64,000 bases of DNA from Poecilobothrus nobilitatus. Lineage: Eukaryota; Arthropoda; Insecta; Diptera; Dolichopodidae. Positions 24,066-33,930 of the stretch are shown here, piece after piece. The position numbers and the translations under genes were made by a program. The first letter of the stretch is position 1, and each line of letters opens with the position of its first letter. The stretch lies in assembly GCA_947095535.1 (NCBI GenBank), contig OX352773.1, forward strand, positions 85,346,670-85,410,669, read 5' to 3'. The notes beneath the pieces are model-generated. The model was not told the origin of the DNA, made no database searches, and saw only the letters and a program-made list of their open reading frames with translations.

Positions 24066-25051
24066 TAAGTTTTAAAAAAAAAACGAAATTTATAAAATAA
24101 CTGTGAGACCTGACTAAAAAAAAATTGTTTATTGCATTGATATTCAAGTAATTTAAAATTGAGATTGTTTATTTTTAAATTGGGTAGGTAATGGTTTTAG
24201 CGTCTTTTTTTTCTATGAGAATATTTTAAAAGTTTATAGGAGGGTGCGGACTTTATAAAAATTTTTTTATAAGAAAAATATCTAAGTAGTCTTTTTTATT
24301 CCCGTTTATTAATAGAAATATTTTTTGGATTAAAAAAAATCTGTCTCATTTTGAATATTGATTATGATAGCAGCAAATTTTTCCATTTTCAGAATTTTAA
24401 AACGCATTTTTTCACTGATAATTCAAAGAAATTTAGAGTAAAAGTACAGTAAGAAAATGGAAAAATATTAATGTTTTTTAATTCTTCATAAATGTAATTT
24501 TAAATATTGTGAAAAACACACTTTTTAAGAAACAAAAATATCAATTAATAATATAATAATGATATTGAAGACAAATAAATGAGAACTGTATTTTGTATTA
24601 GATACCTACGTTTAAGGAAAACATTTAAACAGACATTTTTAAAGAAAATATTCCTGAAATTTAATTAACTTTGTTTAAAATTCTAAGAAATTCAAAATTT
24701 AAGGTAAATAACTTAAGTCTAATTTAATTTATACAAAAATGTCTTAAGTTTACATTTATCTAATTTGACTAAAAGTTATTTTTGCAAAATCGTTTTTTCT
24801 CATTAAGAAAATTTTGAATTTGACAGCTTTTTGAATTAATTTATTTAAAGTTTTCTTCGGAATTTTCCCCTCCTAAAAATGTTGATTTTTTATTTTCTAA
24901 TAAATATATTTACTTAAGAGGGAAAAAAAATCCTTTAAATAAACACTAAACTAAACTAAAACATAAGTTTTAATGTAAATTTTAATATGTATTAGGAAGC
25001 AATACAAATATGTATTTATATATGGATAGGTTAGGTATATGTAAAGTAAAG
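24066..25051. other. AT-rich interval, nothing recognised
   Basis: A/T-rich DNA without a recognised gene or repeat. Confidence 0.55.
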
Positions 25052-25799
25052 TACCCGAATTTCGTCAATGCATATAATTTCGTCACATATTTGTTTTTTT
25101 CGTTTAAATAAGGAAATATAGCTTTGGTTTGCATTATTTTTAAAATTATTTTATATAAAAGCCTATTTTCTTCAAAATGCAACAAAAAAAAAAGTCAGTA
25201 GAAATATGAAATAGTTAAAACAAAGCGTTACAAAATTGGCGGGTACAAGAATTCGTTTTTTATTTTTACGTGTTTATTTTTAGTTATATTTTTAATTAAG
25301 AAATTCATTTCTATTTGTAACAGGTAAGCCCGTAGTATGAGGTTGGTTGTTAAGTTCTCTTTTCTTTTCATTTTTAAAGTAAAAAAAAAACAGTTTTTTA
25401 AGCAATTTTTGAATTGTCAGTAATTTTTTTTTTATTATTGCCCAAAATATAAGTACATAGACAAATTTTGAGTATTAGCAAATATTTGTGTTCCTTAATA
25501 TCAAAATTTTTAATATTCCGTAAAAATTTTAAACTTTTAAATCTAAGTTGGTAAATGTATCGGAATTTGTAATACTTTAAACGAAATTTAATGAAATATT
25601 ATTAATTACTACATTTTATTAACTAAAACCAACTACTTAATTATTATTCTAGCAATCAGATACAACAATAAGTAAGTAACATACTTACATCTTGTTTTTT
25701 TTTTTTAATAATCTATTTTAAGTCAAATTTTGAGGGTGTCGAAATTTAATGAATAATTTTTGTCAAGAAACTTAACTTCGTCATATAGAAAAAGATAGG

Positions 25800-26035
25800 A
25801 AATGGATACGGAAACATTGAATTGGGAGTGGGACTGTAAGGAAACAATGAATCCGCCTATTATTATTACTATTTTGCTAACAGTGACTGAAGCCGTCACA
25901 ACAGTTACAACATGTAGTAGTAGTATATAGTACTATATGAGGTAATTATTGAAGGCAACCCCCACTGTCACTGGGGGTCACAACCACCCTTCGATTGAAA
26001 GGTTGACGACTTAACCACTGCGCCATGAGTCATAT
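25800..26035 (-). mobile_element. SINE-3 copy (tRNA-like head plus body)
   Basis: On the minus strand the head reads 'atggcgcagtggttaagtcg' (A-box, about 26008-26027), then 'accttt-caatcgaagggtgg' and a weak B-box 'ggttgtgaccc'. The body follows with 'cagtgacagtgggggttgcc', 'atgttgtaactgttg' and 'gcaaaatagtaataataata'. A headless body copy lies at 41.7 kb in the plus orientation, supporting a dispersed SINE and not a tRNA gene. Confidence 0.6.
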
Positions 26036-26104
26036 AAATATTACTAGTATTTTATGTCTAGTTGTATAAGGAAGTATTATAATTATTGATTTAGAACAAA
26101 CAAT

Positions 26105-27144
26105 ATGCCCAAGTACACAGAGGTTGAAATTAATTTAGCTTGAAAAGAAATTGAAAATGGCGAATCAACCTTTTCTGTAGCAAAGAAATATGGGATTCCT
26201 AGGACAACCCTCCAAGATCAAAAAATTTGGCAAACACCAGAATAAAGTTTACCCCAACTGTAAATAAAAAAGAAGAAGAGCTTCTAGTAAAGTGCATATT
26301 TGAGTTGGCTGATCGAGAGTTCCCGATCACCCAGCAACAGCTCCATGAAAGCGTGGCAAAACTGTTGCAAAATTTTAAAAGAGGAAATAATTTAAAAAAA
26401 ACGTACTCCAGGAAAAAATTGGTACAATGGGTTTTTAAAAAGAAATCCCACAATAACAAGTAGAATGTCGCAACACCTAACTACCGCAAGAGTGTCAATA
26501 ACAGCAACTTCTCTTAGAAAGTGGTTCGAGAGAGTAAAAACTTATTTGAATACAGAACCATATTTTAAACAAATCTTGCTGTGTCCATATAGAATATACA
26601 ACTGCGATGAAACCGCGTTTTATTTATGCCCGAAAAATAAGAAAGTTCGCAAGGGATGCAAAAATGTATACAGTTATACTGGCAATGATGAAAAGGAGTG
26701 TATAATTGTACTAATTGGCGCACCAGCAAATGGAAAACTCATACCTCCATTTACATTATTTCCATATGTAAGAATACCAAGAAATATTATGCAACTTTTT
26801 GCCACAAATCTTGAGCAATTAGAAAAACGGTTTATGGTTGGATGAATTGTGAATCATTTTATTAATATGTGACCAACTGTTTTTATTTATTTTTAATTAA
26901 AAATGGTGTAACATTGCCAGTCATTTTATTTTTAGATGGTCATCCATCGCACATTTCTTTGCCACTTTCTAATTTTTGCAGAGAGAAAGGAATAATATTA
27001 ATGGCTTTACTACCTAATGCAACACATATTTTGCAATCGATAGCTGTTTTCCATCCTTTGAAGCAAATTTGGAAACAGGAATTTGTAATTGGAAGCAACA
27101 AAGCAATGGTGAAGGACTTCCAAGAGAAGAGTTTACAAATTTAG
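26105..27144 (+). pseudogene. Pogo/jerky-like (CENP-B family) transposase, multiply broken
   Basis: It encoded a DDE_1-type transposase of the pogo/jerky group. From ATG 26105: an HTH-psq domain (MPKYTEVEINLA, in-frame stop, then 'FSVAKKYGIPRTTLQD'); frameshift near 26220; a CENP-B-type HTH (KKEEELLVKCIFELADREF...QQLHESVAKLL); frameshift at the A-run 26394-26401; 'TPGKNWYNGFLKRNPTI' leading into MSQHLTTARVS; first catalytic Asp in YNCDETAF (about 26606); GNDEKECIIVLIGAPANGKL; 'PP-TLF-YVRIP'; stop and frameshift at 26843-26862; second Asp in ILFLDGHPSHISL (26935); then LPNATHILQSIAVFHPLK. In the family the third Asp sits in a 'QPLDVAVF' box; here it reads QSIAVF, so that Asp is gone. The reading ends at 27144. 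At least three frame breaks and two stops: dead. Confidence 0.85.
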
Positions 27145-27244
27145 TAAACATTTGTTTGAAAAAAGCGGACGAAGTAGAAAGAGGTGGTAGGATTGCATAT
27201 GCGGTCCTTATATTTTTTGCATTTATTGTTGAATTAAATTGAAA

Positions 27245-27600
27245 TTTTTTTTTTATTTTTATTTATATTTACATGCCAACAATTTTTGTAAAATTTTGTT
27301 GATGTAAAGCAGCCGGTTCAGGCTTTTTGTACCTCTTGAAACTTAATGAAACTAGGCGTCTGCAATCTTGCAAATGAAGATCAAGTTTTATGAAAACCAA
27401 TTTGGTTGTGCTGGTGCAATAGATTTGGGTGGCTATCATACAACTCCACAATTTACATAAATACATCTCGGTAGTTATAACGTCGATACTAAAACATTTT
27501 AAATTGTTTAAAAGATGATCAAGCTATATTGAAACAGGATATATTACGTTCATACGGGTATCTTAGAGTTGACATAGTCCACTCTACTGCACTCTTCCTC
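27245..27600 (-). mobile_element. DINE-A fragment, inverted
   Basis: It shares with 40.2-40.5 kb, in the same orientation, 'atgccaacaa-ttttgtaaaat', 'cttaatgaa-ctaggcgtctg', 'gatcaagttttatg', 'tttggttgtgctggtgcaat' and 'catacaactccaca'. With 1501-1720, inverted, it shares 'cgttcatacgggtat' (27547-27561) and 'gcagt-gag-gga' style terminal sequence up to 27600. The open frame at 27269-27466 belongs to this repeat and is not a gene. Confidence 0.65.
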
Positions 27601-29185
27601 ATTTTATTTATTATTAAGTTAAACAATAAATAATCTGAATATAGTTATATTTATCAAAATAAAAAACTGTATTTTAATTACTAATAAAAACTATAAACAA
27701 TAACCTTTACATAATTCTTAAACGACATTATGCATTTTGTATATATTACTTTTTATTTACATTTCAAATTCATTTAAAATCATTACGAACTTTCCTTTAA
27801 ATTCATATACGCGTCGTAATACAAATGCCCCCAAATGCTTCAATTTATCATTACCTTTTGATATAAAAACCAATGAAATTAGAACAGAGGTCTTATTCCA
27901 CTTATCACTTATATTTATTTTTCATAGACAAAATTAAATGCTCTACGGGTGACGAAATTAGGAAACAACCCTAATAAGGTGACGAAATTAGTTGATTTTT
28001 AGATTATAATTTATTTCTAAAAAAATTCTAATTGCTTTATATTTTATAATAAAAAAAGTAATGAAATTTAGTTAAAAATGTGCTAAACTTTATTAAAAAA
28101 ACTCTTTACTTTAGAGGGATATCATATTATATTAGTATAATTTTTACTTATAAATTTAAATTTCTCTTAACATGACAACATTTGGGTATTTTACCTTATA
28201 TATAACTATGTAAGTGTATTATAATAAAATAACATATAAATTTCGGTCATATATATATAAACTTCTAAATATATAAATGCCTACCTACATATTTATAATG
28301 TAATAAATATCAAAATAATAATTTATAACCTACAATGATTACTTTGGTGGTTTGTAGTTTTAATATTTTCTTTTTTTATTGAATTTCATCAAAACTTTTC
28401 AATATACTTACAAGTAATTCTTACCCTAAATAGCAATTCAAAAACTCAAAAATACAAAATATGTACCTAAGGTAAGTGCAAATATAGAAATAAATTTAGA
28501 AATATCAAAATATTTTATATGTGTGGTTAAGTATATATCCTTTAAATAAAAAAAAAACATGAGTTGACTACTGTGGGAGAATGAGAAAAAATAAAATTAA
28601 TCGAAAAGTATAAATTAATAACAAAATCTATATTCTATAGATATTTTTTCTCCTTTTGGTGAAATTGAAATACTGAATCAATTTTAATCTTTTACTTCTA
28701 ATACATTTCTTTTTGATTCTGAATATTTTAGTAGAATTTTCAATATTGATTTCTGATTTAGAATTATAGTAAAGAATAGATTAGATATGTAACAAAATAT
28801 TCGCTTAAGAGAATTTTTCAATTCTGAACATTTTGTTTTTACAAAATTTAGTTTTAGTATTCATTAATAAAATAATAATAATAATCAATATCATCCTCAT
28901 CATCATCACTATGATTATGAATTTGAATTAATTGGAATTTGGAATAAAATTAATGTTAGTGTTGTAATTGGTATACAAATCAATATTATAATCATTAGTC
29001 TAATTCAAAAATTGATCGAAAACAGTTTATATTTTTGACATATCAATTTTTTTCATCTGAAATTTTAATATTTTTACTAGTTGATAAGTTTTTTTCAATA
29101 AATAAACATATTGTTATTTATTGTAACATATGATATTGTTGTTATCATATTATTAAAGAAAAAATATTTGTACTTATCTCAAATA
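27601..29185. other. AT-rich interval, nothing recognised
   Basis: Plain AT-rich DNA with an aat/atc trinucleotide microsatellite at about 28868-28910. No gene recognised; the frame at 27737-27937 has no domain. Confidence 0.55.
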
Positions 29186-29706
29186 TATAGCATTTTCTGG
29201 TCAAATTCAGGTATTTACTAAATATTCTCAGGTATTTACTAAATATATTCAAGTTTTTTCTAAATATATTCAGGTATTTACTAAATGAAATCAGATTTTT
29301 ACTAAATAATTTCAGATTTTTTTTTTTGGAATCCCGATTTTTACAAAATATATGCACATATTTTTTTTGATTCGAAAATTGTGAAAATTAAAGCCTTTCT
29401 ATTGATAAACATGCAAAAATTCTTAAAAATATTTATCGTTATAAATATTTAAAAAATTATCTGAATTTATTAGTAAAAATCGGAACTCCAAAAACAAAAA
29501 TCGGAAATTATTTAGCAAAAATCTGAATTCATTTAGTAAAACTTTGAATTCCAAAAAAAAATCTGAATTTATTTAGTAAATACATACTTGAATATATTTA
29601 GCAAAAATCTGAATAAGTATATTTAATAAGCAAAAATACCTGAAGATATTTTGAAAATACCTGAAGATATTTTGAAAATACCTGAATTTGACCAGAAAAT
29701 GCTATA
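29186..29706. mobile_element. Foldback element built of 21-bp minisatellite units
   Basis: Perfect 30-bp terminal inverted repeats (29186-29215 and 29677-29706), beginning tatagcattttctggtcaaa. Inside the left arm a ~21-bp unit of the form 'caggtatttactaaatatt' is repeated about seven times to about 29350; the right arm (29460-29690) carries the same motif inverted ('aatctgaatttatttagtaa', 'aatacctgaagatattttga'). The left array yields a minus-strand open frame whose peptide repeats FSKYLNIF-like heptads (29145-29357), a by-product of the 21-bp period and not evidence of a gene. Confidence 0.75.
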
Positions 29707-30276
29707 TTTATTTATCAAAAAAATTAATACGATTAAGTACACGAAATTATAATAAATTTCATTCTAAACAGCATAAAATAAGTTGGATTTTTATAAACTT
29801 TGAAGAAATTCCCAAAACTAAAAATTTTAAAATTCTGAAGTTGCGAGAAATCCACCAAAACATAACCAAAGAAGAGATTTTTCGTGATAGGTTACGAATA
29901 TTCTATTGAAAACTTTGGAATATTTTACAACTCATTCATTGACAAAAATGAAAAACCGATAGAAAAAGAGGTCAAGATCAATTTTAGTTCCCTGATATGT
30001 ATGTAACATAGTTGAAAATCAAATAAAATCGCAGTCGATCATAATAAAAAAAAACGAAAAATAACTACAAATTTATTTCCGATGATACCACAATATGATG
30101 GGGTGATATAAATCCTATGCGAATAAGACCTAATTGATAAGACCTATAATTGATAAAATATGTATTTTATCAACTGAAATATAGTTTTAATATGAATCTC
30201 AGGGGTGTCTTAAGTTATTTAAATTACTGAGTCCTAATTGTGTAACCACCTATGAAGTCTTTCAAAAAATGTCACG
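29707..30276. other. AT-rich interval, nothing recognised
   Basis: AT-rich DNA. The open frame at 29688-29909 begins inside the foldback element and has no recognisable domain. Confidence 0.5.
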
Positions 30277-30579
30277 CAATCATGAAAGTCTTATGAATTG
30301 AAAAGAAGACTTTGCTTTGTATGGAAAATTTTTGTTGCCAAAAATATAAACTGCATTATCCTATTGAAAAAATAAACACATTTTTTTGTATCAAATTTGC
30401 TAAAATGCTAAAATGCGTGTGACTTAAAAAGTCTGAAATTATGAAAAAGTCATACAAATAAACAATCATGATAACAAAAAAGAAAAAAGTCTTTTCCCAT
30501 GAGACTTCATGATTGACAATTAAAATGACTTTTTTCTAAAAAAAAAAAAAAATTTTAACTCACAAGACTTTCATGATTG
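30277..30579. mobile_element. MITE, ~303 bp
   Basis: The left end caatcatgaaagtcttatga (30277-30296) matches the inverse of the right end (30560-30579) with very few differences, and the match continues for about 28 bp. The terminal word 'tcatgattga' recurs inside near 30508-30520, again in inverted form. No coding capacity and no clear target duplication. Confidence 0.65.
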
Positions 30580-31469
30580 ACCCCTAAAATATAATTTGGT
30601 ACAATCTCCTAATCTATGTACCATACATTTTTGGTACAATATGGTATGTATTTATCTCGCATACATATATATATATTATATTATATTAATTATATAATTA
30701 CATATTTTAACAATAAAACATTAAGTATATTTTTGTTACTCATTTAGTATATCAAAATATATACATTTTTAAAGCAACTCCGAAACCCCCGCTAAATAAA
30801 TTATTGAAATCCTAATTTTGAACCCTACTATAAAATCGACACTTCAACACTTATAAAAATTAATTTTTTTTTCAGAGAAACAAATCTATGTCTTTTCTAA
30901 AATATTATGTCTTATTTTCATAAGGTATATAGCACCTCTATAACGTGAACCAGTAACATCTGGTTCCGAATATTCAAGAAAAGGAAGAGGTTTCAGTAGT
31001 TTTAAAATAATATTTACATATATCCAATTTCGTTCTTACTATTTCTTTTTAACAAAATTTTATTTTTATTAAAATACTAAATACCTATTTATCATTTTAC
31101 TTTTATACATAATATAAATTAATGTATATTATATACTTAATATACACATGTAAATATTTGTCCAGAAAAATGATGTATAACAAATGCAATCAATTTAAAG
31201 TGTTGTGTTGCATGTTTTCTATCATAGAAAAATAAAATATACATACCTAGCTATAATGTATACAGTATAGACATAATTTCTAATTGGAAATATTTTTATT
31301 TTTTCAAACTATGACCCCGAACGGGCGTCGGGCGACGGTAAAGGAAAAGAAAAAAATCATTAAAAAACAAAAAAAATTGATTTTTCTTCGAATTGATTTT
31401 TTTTTTTAAATTTATTTTATTTTGTACTGGCATACATATACCCATATTACATATATGCATATACATATA
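30580..31469. other. AT-rich interval with one GC-rich patch
   Basis: A 36-base GC-rich patch at 31314-31349 (with 'gaacgggcgtcgggcgacgg') stands out against the surrounding A/T. It is too short to classify. Nothing else recognised. Confidence 0.5.
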
Positions 31470-31680
31470 CAGAATTTTCCAACTTGAGTGATATGATTTC
31501 TTTTAAAAAAAAAAACACACTAATTGTTAAGGAAATTCAAATGTTTTTTATTTAATGTGAAGTACAATCGATACAATTAAGTTCTGAATAAAACGTCATT
31601 CAAATGGCCTCCACGACTTCTTTTGCAGGAACGAATTCGATGAACCCAATTCTCGAACACTTTTTCAACTAAATCAAGTC
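31470..31680 (-). mobile_element. Solo mariner 3' arm
   Basis: A 211-bp copy of the arm present twice in the element at 21442-22350: terminal 'cagaattttccaacttgagt', then 'gatatgatttcttttaaaaa', 'gtgaagtacaatcgatacaa', 'cctccacgacttcttttgca' and 'actaaatcaagtc'. Preceded by TA (31468-31469). It stops within about 3 bases of the point where the duplicated arms of the other element stop. It contains only the last transposase codons on the minus strand. Confidence 0.85.
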
Positions 31681-31829
31681 AAGTTTTAAAATATCATTTT
31701 ATAGATTTCAATAAAGAAAACCAAATAAATATATTATTATAGGAAGCAGGCCAATAATCTATTTGTTTCGATTTTTTTGTTTTGTTAAAAAGAACTATTT
31801 TTCTAAATTTTCTTATAATCAAAGTAGGT

Positions 31830-31930
31830 GCAATTCCCATGGTCAAATAGGGTCTCATTCCGATGAGACTTCTGACTCTTTGAAATGAGCCAGAAATCCC
31901 ATGAAACTTCTATCTTATCACCGGCCAACT
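31830..31930. mobile_element. Fragment related to the 6-kb foldback element
   Basis: The hairpin gacttctgactc...gagccagaaatc (31867-31897) and the neighbouring 'cccatg-tcaaa' words match the segment 6225-6290. The rest of the foldback arms is not recognisable here. Confidence 0.4.
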
Positions 31931-32365
31931 ATAAAATCAGATGCAGTTATTTGCCAAATTGCGATCAGTCAAGAGATTCATATATAAGTACTTAATATCC
32001 AAAGTATGTTTACTTCCTTCTGCTCGAAAACATAGATGGATCTGCAATCAATAATGCAAAATAAAAAAAGATAATGTTCTTACCATGCACATTTTAATAA
32101 ATGCACATGGTAAAACGATCAATTATCTTCCGGTACAGTTCATTCATAGTCAGTCGGCGAATATAGTTAAAACAGTGCTGTGTTAAAACAGTAATTTAGT
32201 TTTTGTACTTACTTAAATAATTAATTAGATTCAAATAATAACTTTACTGGTTTTTGTTAAATTATTTAATAAATAATAATTTTAAATAAATAAAAAGTTT
32301 TAATAACATTGTTGATATATTACCAAATATTTTCTAAAAACATTCATAAAATATTAATAAGATTA
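31931..32365. other. AT-rich interval with a short hairpin
   Basis: ttaccatgcacatt and aatgcacatggtaa (about 32080-32114) form a 14-bp near-perfect palindrome. A duplication 'gttaaaacagt' is at about 32167 and 32182. Otherwise nothing recognised. Confidence 0.45.
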
Positions 32366-32375
32366 TATTGTGAAC

Positions 32376-32631
32376 CTAGATAAAGCCAAACTTCTCTGAC
32401 TCGGCAAACCGTTCTACAACAACCTCAGTGAGCTCTCTGAGGTTCTACCACAACCTCAGTTAGCTCAAAGAATTGATTTCGTATCTGAACTCCTCGGGTT
32501 GGATATAAAACCTAAAACAATCACAAAACATAGATCACGTGACCGCAGTGGTATCAAAATGTCGCAACCTAGTGCTAATTGAGGCATTTAAGCAGCATCG
32601 TGAAGGTCATCACCCTAGACCTTCATACCTT
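32376..32631 (+). other. GC-richer insert flanked by a 10-bp direct repeat; possible coding relic
   Basis: The 256-bp segment differs from its surroundings in base composition and is flanked on both sides by tattgtgaac (32366-32375 and 32632-32641), as expected of an insertion with target duplication. In one plus-strand frame it is open from 32400 to a TGA at 32580-32582 (60 codons, no ATG at the start) and has balanced codon use: the peptide begins LGKPFYNNLSELSEVLPQPQ and includes RIDFVSELLGLDIKPKTI. A shift of one base then continues as LIEAFKQHREGHHPRPSYLY to about 32640. I do not recognise the protein. A retroposed or captured exon, or a transposon gene fragment, would all fit; it is also possible that the open frame is chance in GC-richer DNA. 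Confidence 0.4.
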
Positions 32632-32641
32632 TATTGTGAAC

Positions 32642-33489
32642 ATTTTAAAATTTTTAATATTTATTATGATTATACATACTACAAAATTTTTGTATATTTA
32701 AGAGTGTATACATAATCTTAACATTATTCAGATATTAGATAAAATGTACCAAAACATTATTTACTTATTTATTCGTACTTACATATATTTATTATGTAGT
32801 TACACAAAAAAATCTTGGAATACAATTTGAAATTTTATGAAAATAAAATAAAATTTACAAAGAATTTCAAATGTTGCCCTGTTGAGGTTAACTGACGGGG
32901 GTAAATATTTCAGAATAATTTTTTGAATTCATTTTATAATTTATTTTAATTGCAAGAAATATTATTTTAGATAAAATAAAAATGGAATTTACTTTTACAA
33001 ATTAAAAATATTCATATGTATGTAGGTAGGAACATAAATTTAGGACAAAAAATTGTAGGTACAATATTTGTTTTTTTGTTTCATGATTGTTCTATTTTTG
33101 AACATTTAAGTTTTTAGAATTTTTTAACTCTAAATAAATTGATTTATTAATTTAATAAAAGTACATTCATTATTTTAAATACATAAAAGCAAGTCTTTGC
33201 TTCATCTTAACACTTTTTGGTATAAAAACCATCAACAAACTGAAATTGTTTAAAAAAAATTTAAAAATTCTTCAGAATATACATACATATATGTATGTAT
33301 GTATATTGTCGCTTCGTCAAAAAGGTTGCTTTAAATAGATTTTAAAATAACGAAATGGTACAAAAAACGCCTTGGTGCGGGTTAATTTTTTTTTTAACCA
33401 ACAAAGTACTATATCTAGTACTATTGGACAAAAGTAACAGCTCTGACTCTAAGAACTAGGTACATTTATACGGCTATATATACATATAT
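32642..33489. other. AT-rich interval, nothing recognised
   Basis: AT-rich DNA with a tatg/cata microsatellite at about 33278-33305. No gene recognised. Confidence 0.55.
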
Positions 33490-33552
33490 GTATGTAAATA
33501 TTTTGTGTTAATTCCATGGATGATTCTAGCTTCTTTGTTTTGAGTTATCGTT
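33490..33552 (+). mobile_element. DINE-B fragment
   Basis: 'atattttgtgttaattcca' followed by 'gattctagcttctttgtttt' and 'gagttatcg' matches the region before the 'acggac' runs in the copies at 3.05 and 52.24 kb. Only about 60 bases survive. Confidence 0.5.
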
Positions 33553-33915
33553 ACTTATAAATAATACAACAGCATGTTCATTCATTACACAATACCTAAA
33601 AGAAAGGTGGAAATCCAGATTTACCGACATAAGTATATGTAAACATACATTTGTATAGTAAGTTGGTATCATAAAGAAATCATATACCTACATAAGAGTA
33701 TTTGAATGTGCTAATAAAAAGGGTTTTTTATGCCATTTGGAAAATTAATACTATCAGTGTTATTATACAATATATGTATGTACATATGTATGTATGGATA
33801 TCCATTCATAGGCCAGATAATCCGCAAACAAAATTTGTTGGACATTCAAATTTTAATAATTTCTAATCTAATAAACATGCGTACAAACAAAACAAATAAG
33901 AATGAATACGAATAA
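33553..33915. other. AT-rich interval, nothing recognised
   Basis: Microsatellite-like tatg/catg words at 33768-33800. The open frame at 33730-33915 consists largely of these and is not called. Confidence 0.5.
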
Positions 33916-33930
33916 AAACAAGTAAAAGTA

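Larger units (their letters stand above)
25052..27990. mobile_element. Possible extent of the pogo-like element
   Basis: Pairs of 'aatttcgtca' boxes occur on both sides of the pogo-like pseudogene: at about 25057 and 25078 on the left, and inverted ('gtgacgaaatta') at about 27949 and 27980 on the right. They could be subterminal repeats of the original ~2.9-kb element, into which a SINE and a DINE-A fragment later inserted. No sharp termini or target duplication are visible, so the boundaries are tentative. Confidence 0.3.

Noticed and set aside
29145..29357. Minus-strand frame with FSKYLNIF-like heptad repeats, suggestive of a structural repeat protein
   Set aside because: The heptad is the translation of the 21-bp DNA repeat in the foldback arm; the inverted arm shows the same DNA without an open frame.
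31855..31900. Hammerhead-ribozyme-like words (gatgag ... gaaa)
   Set aside because: The flanking pairings do not give the three stems around the core, and the first core base is wrong; the segment is better explained as the hairpin shared with 6.26 kb.
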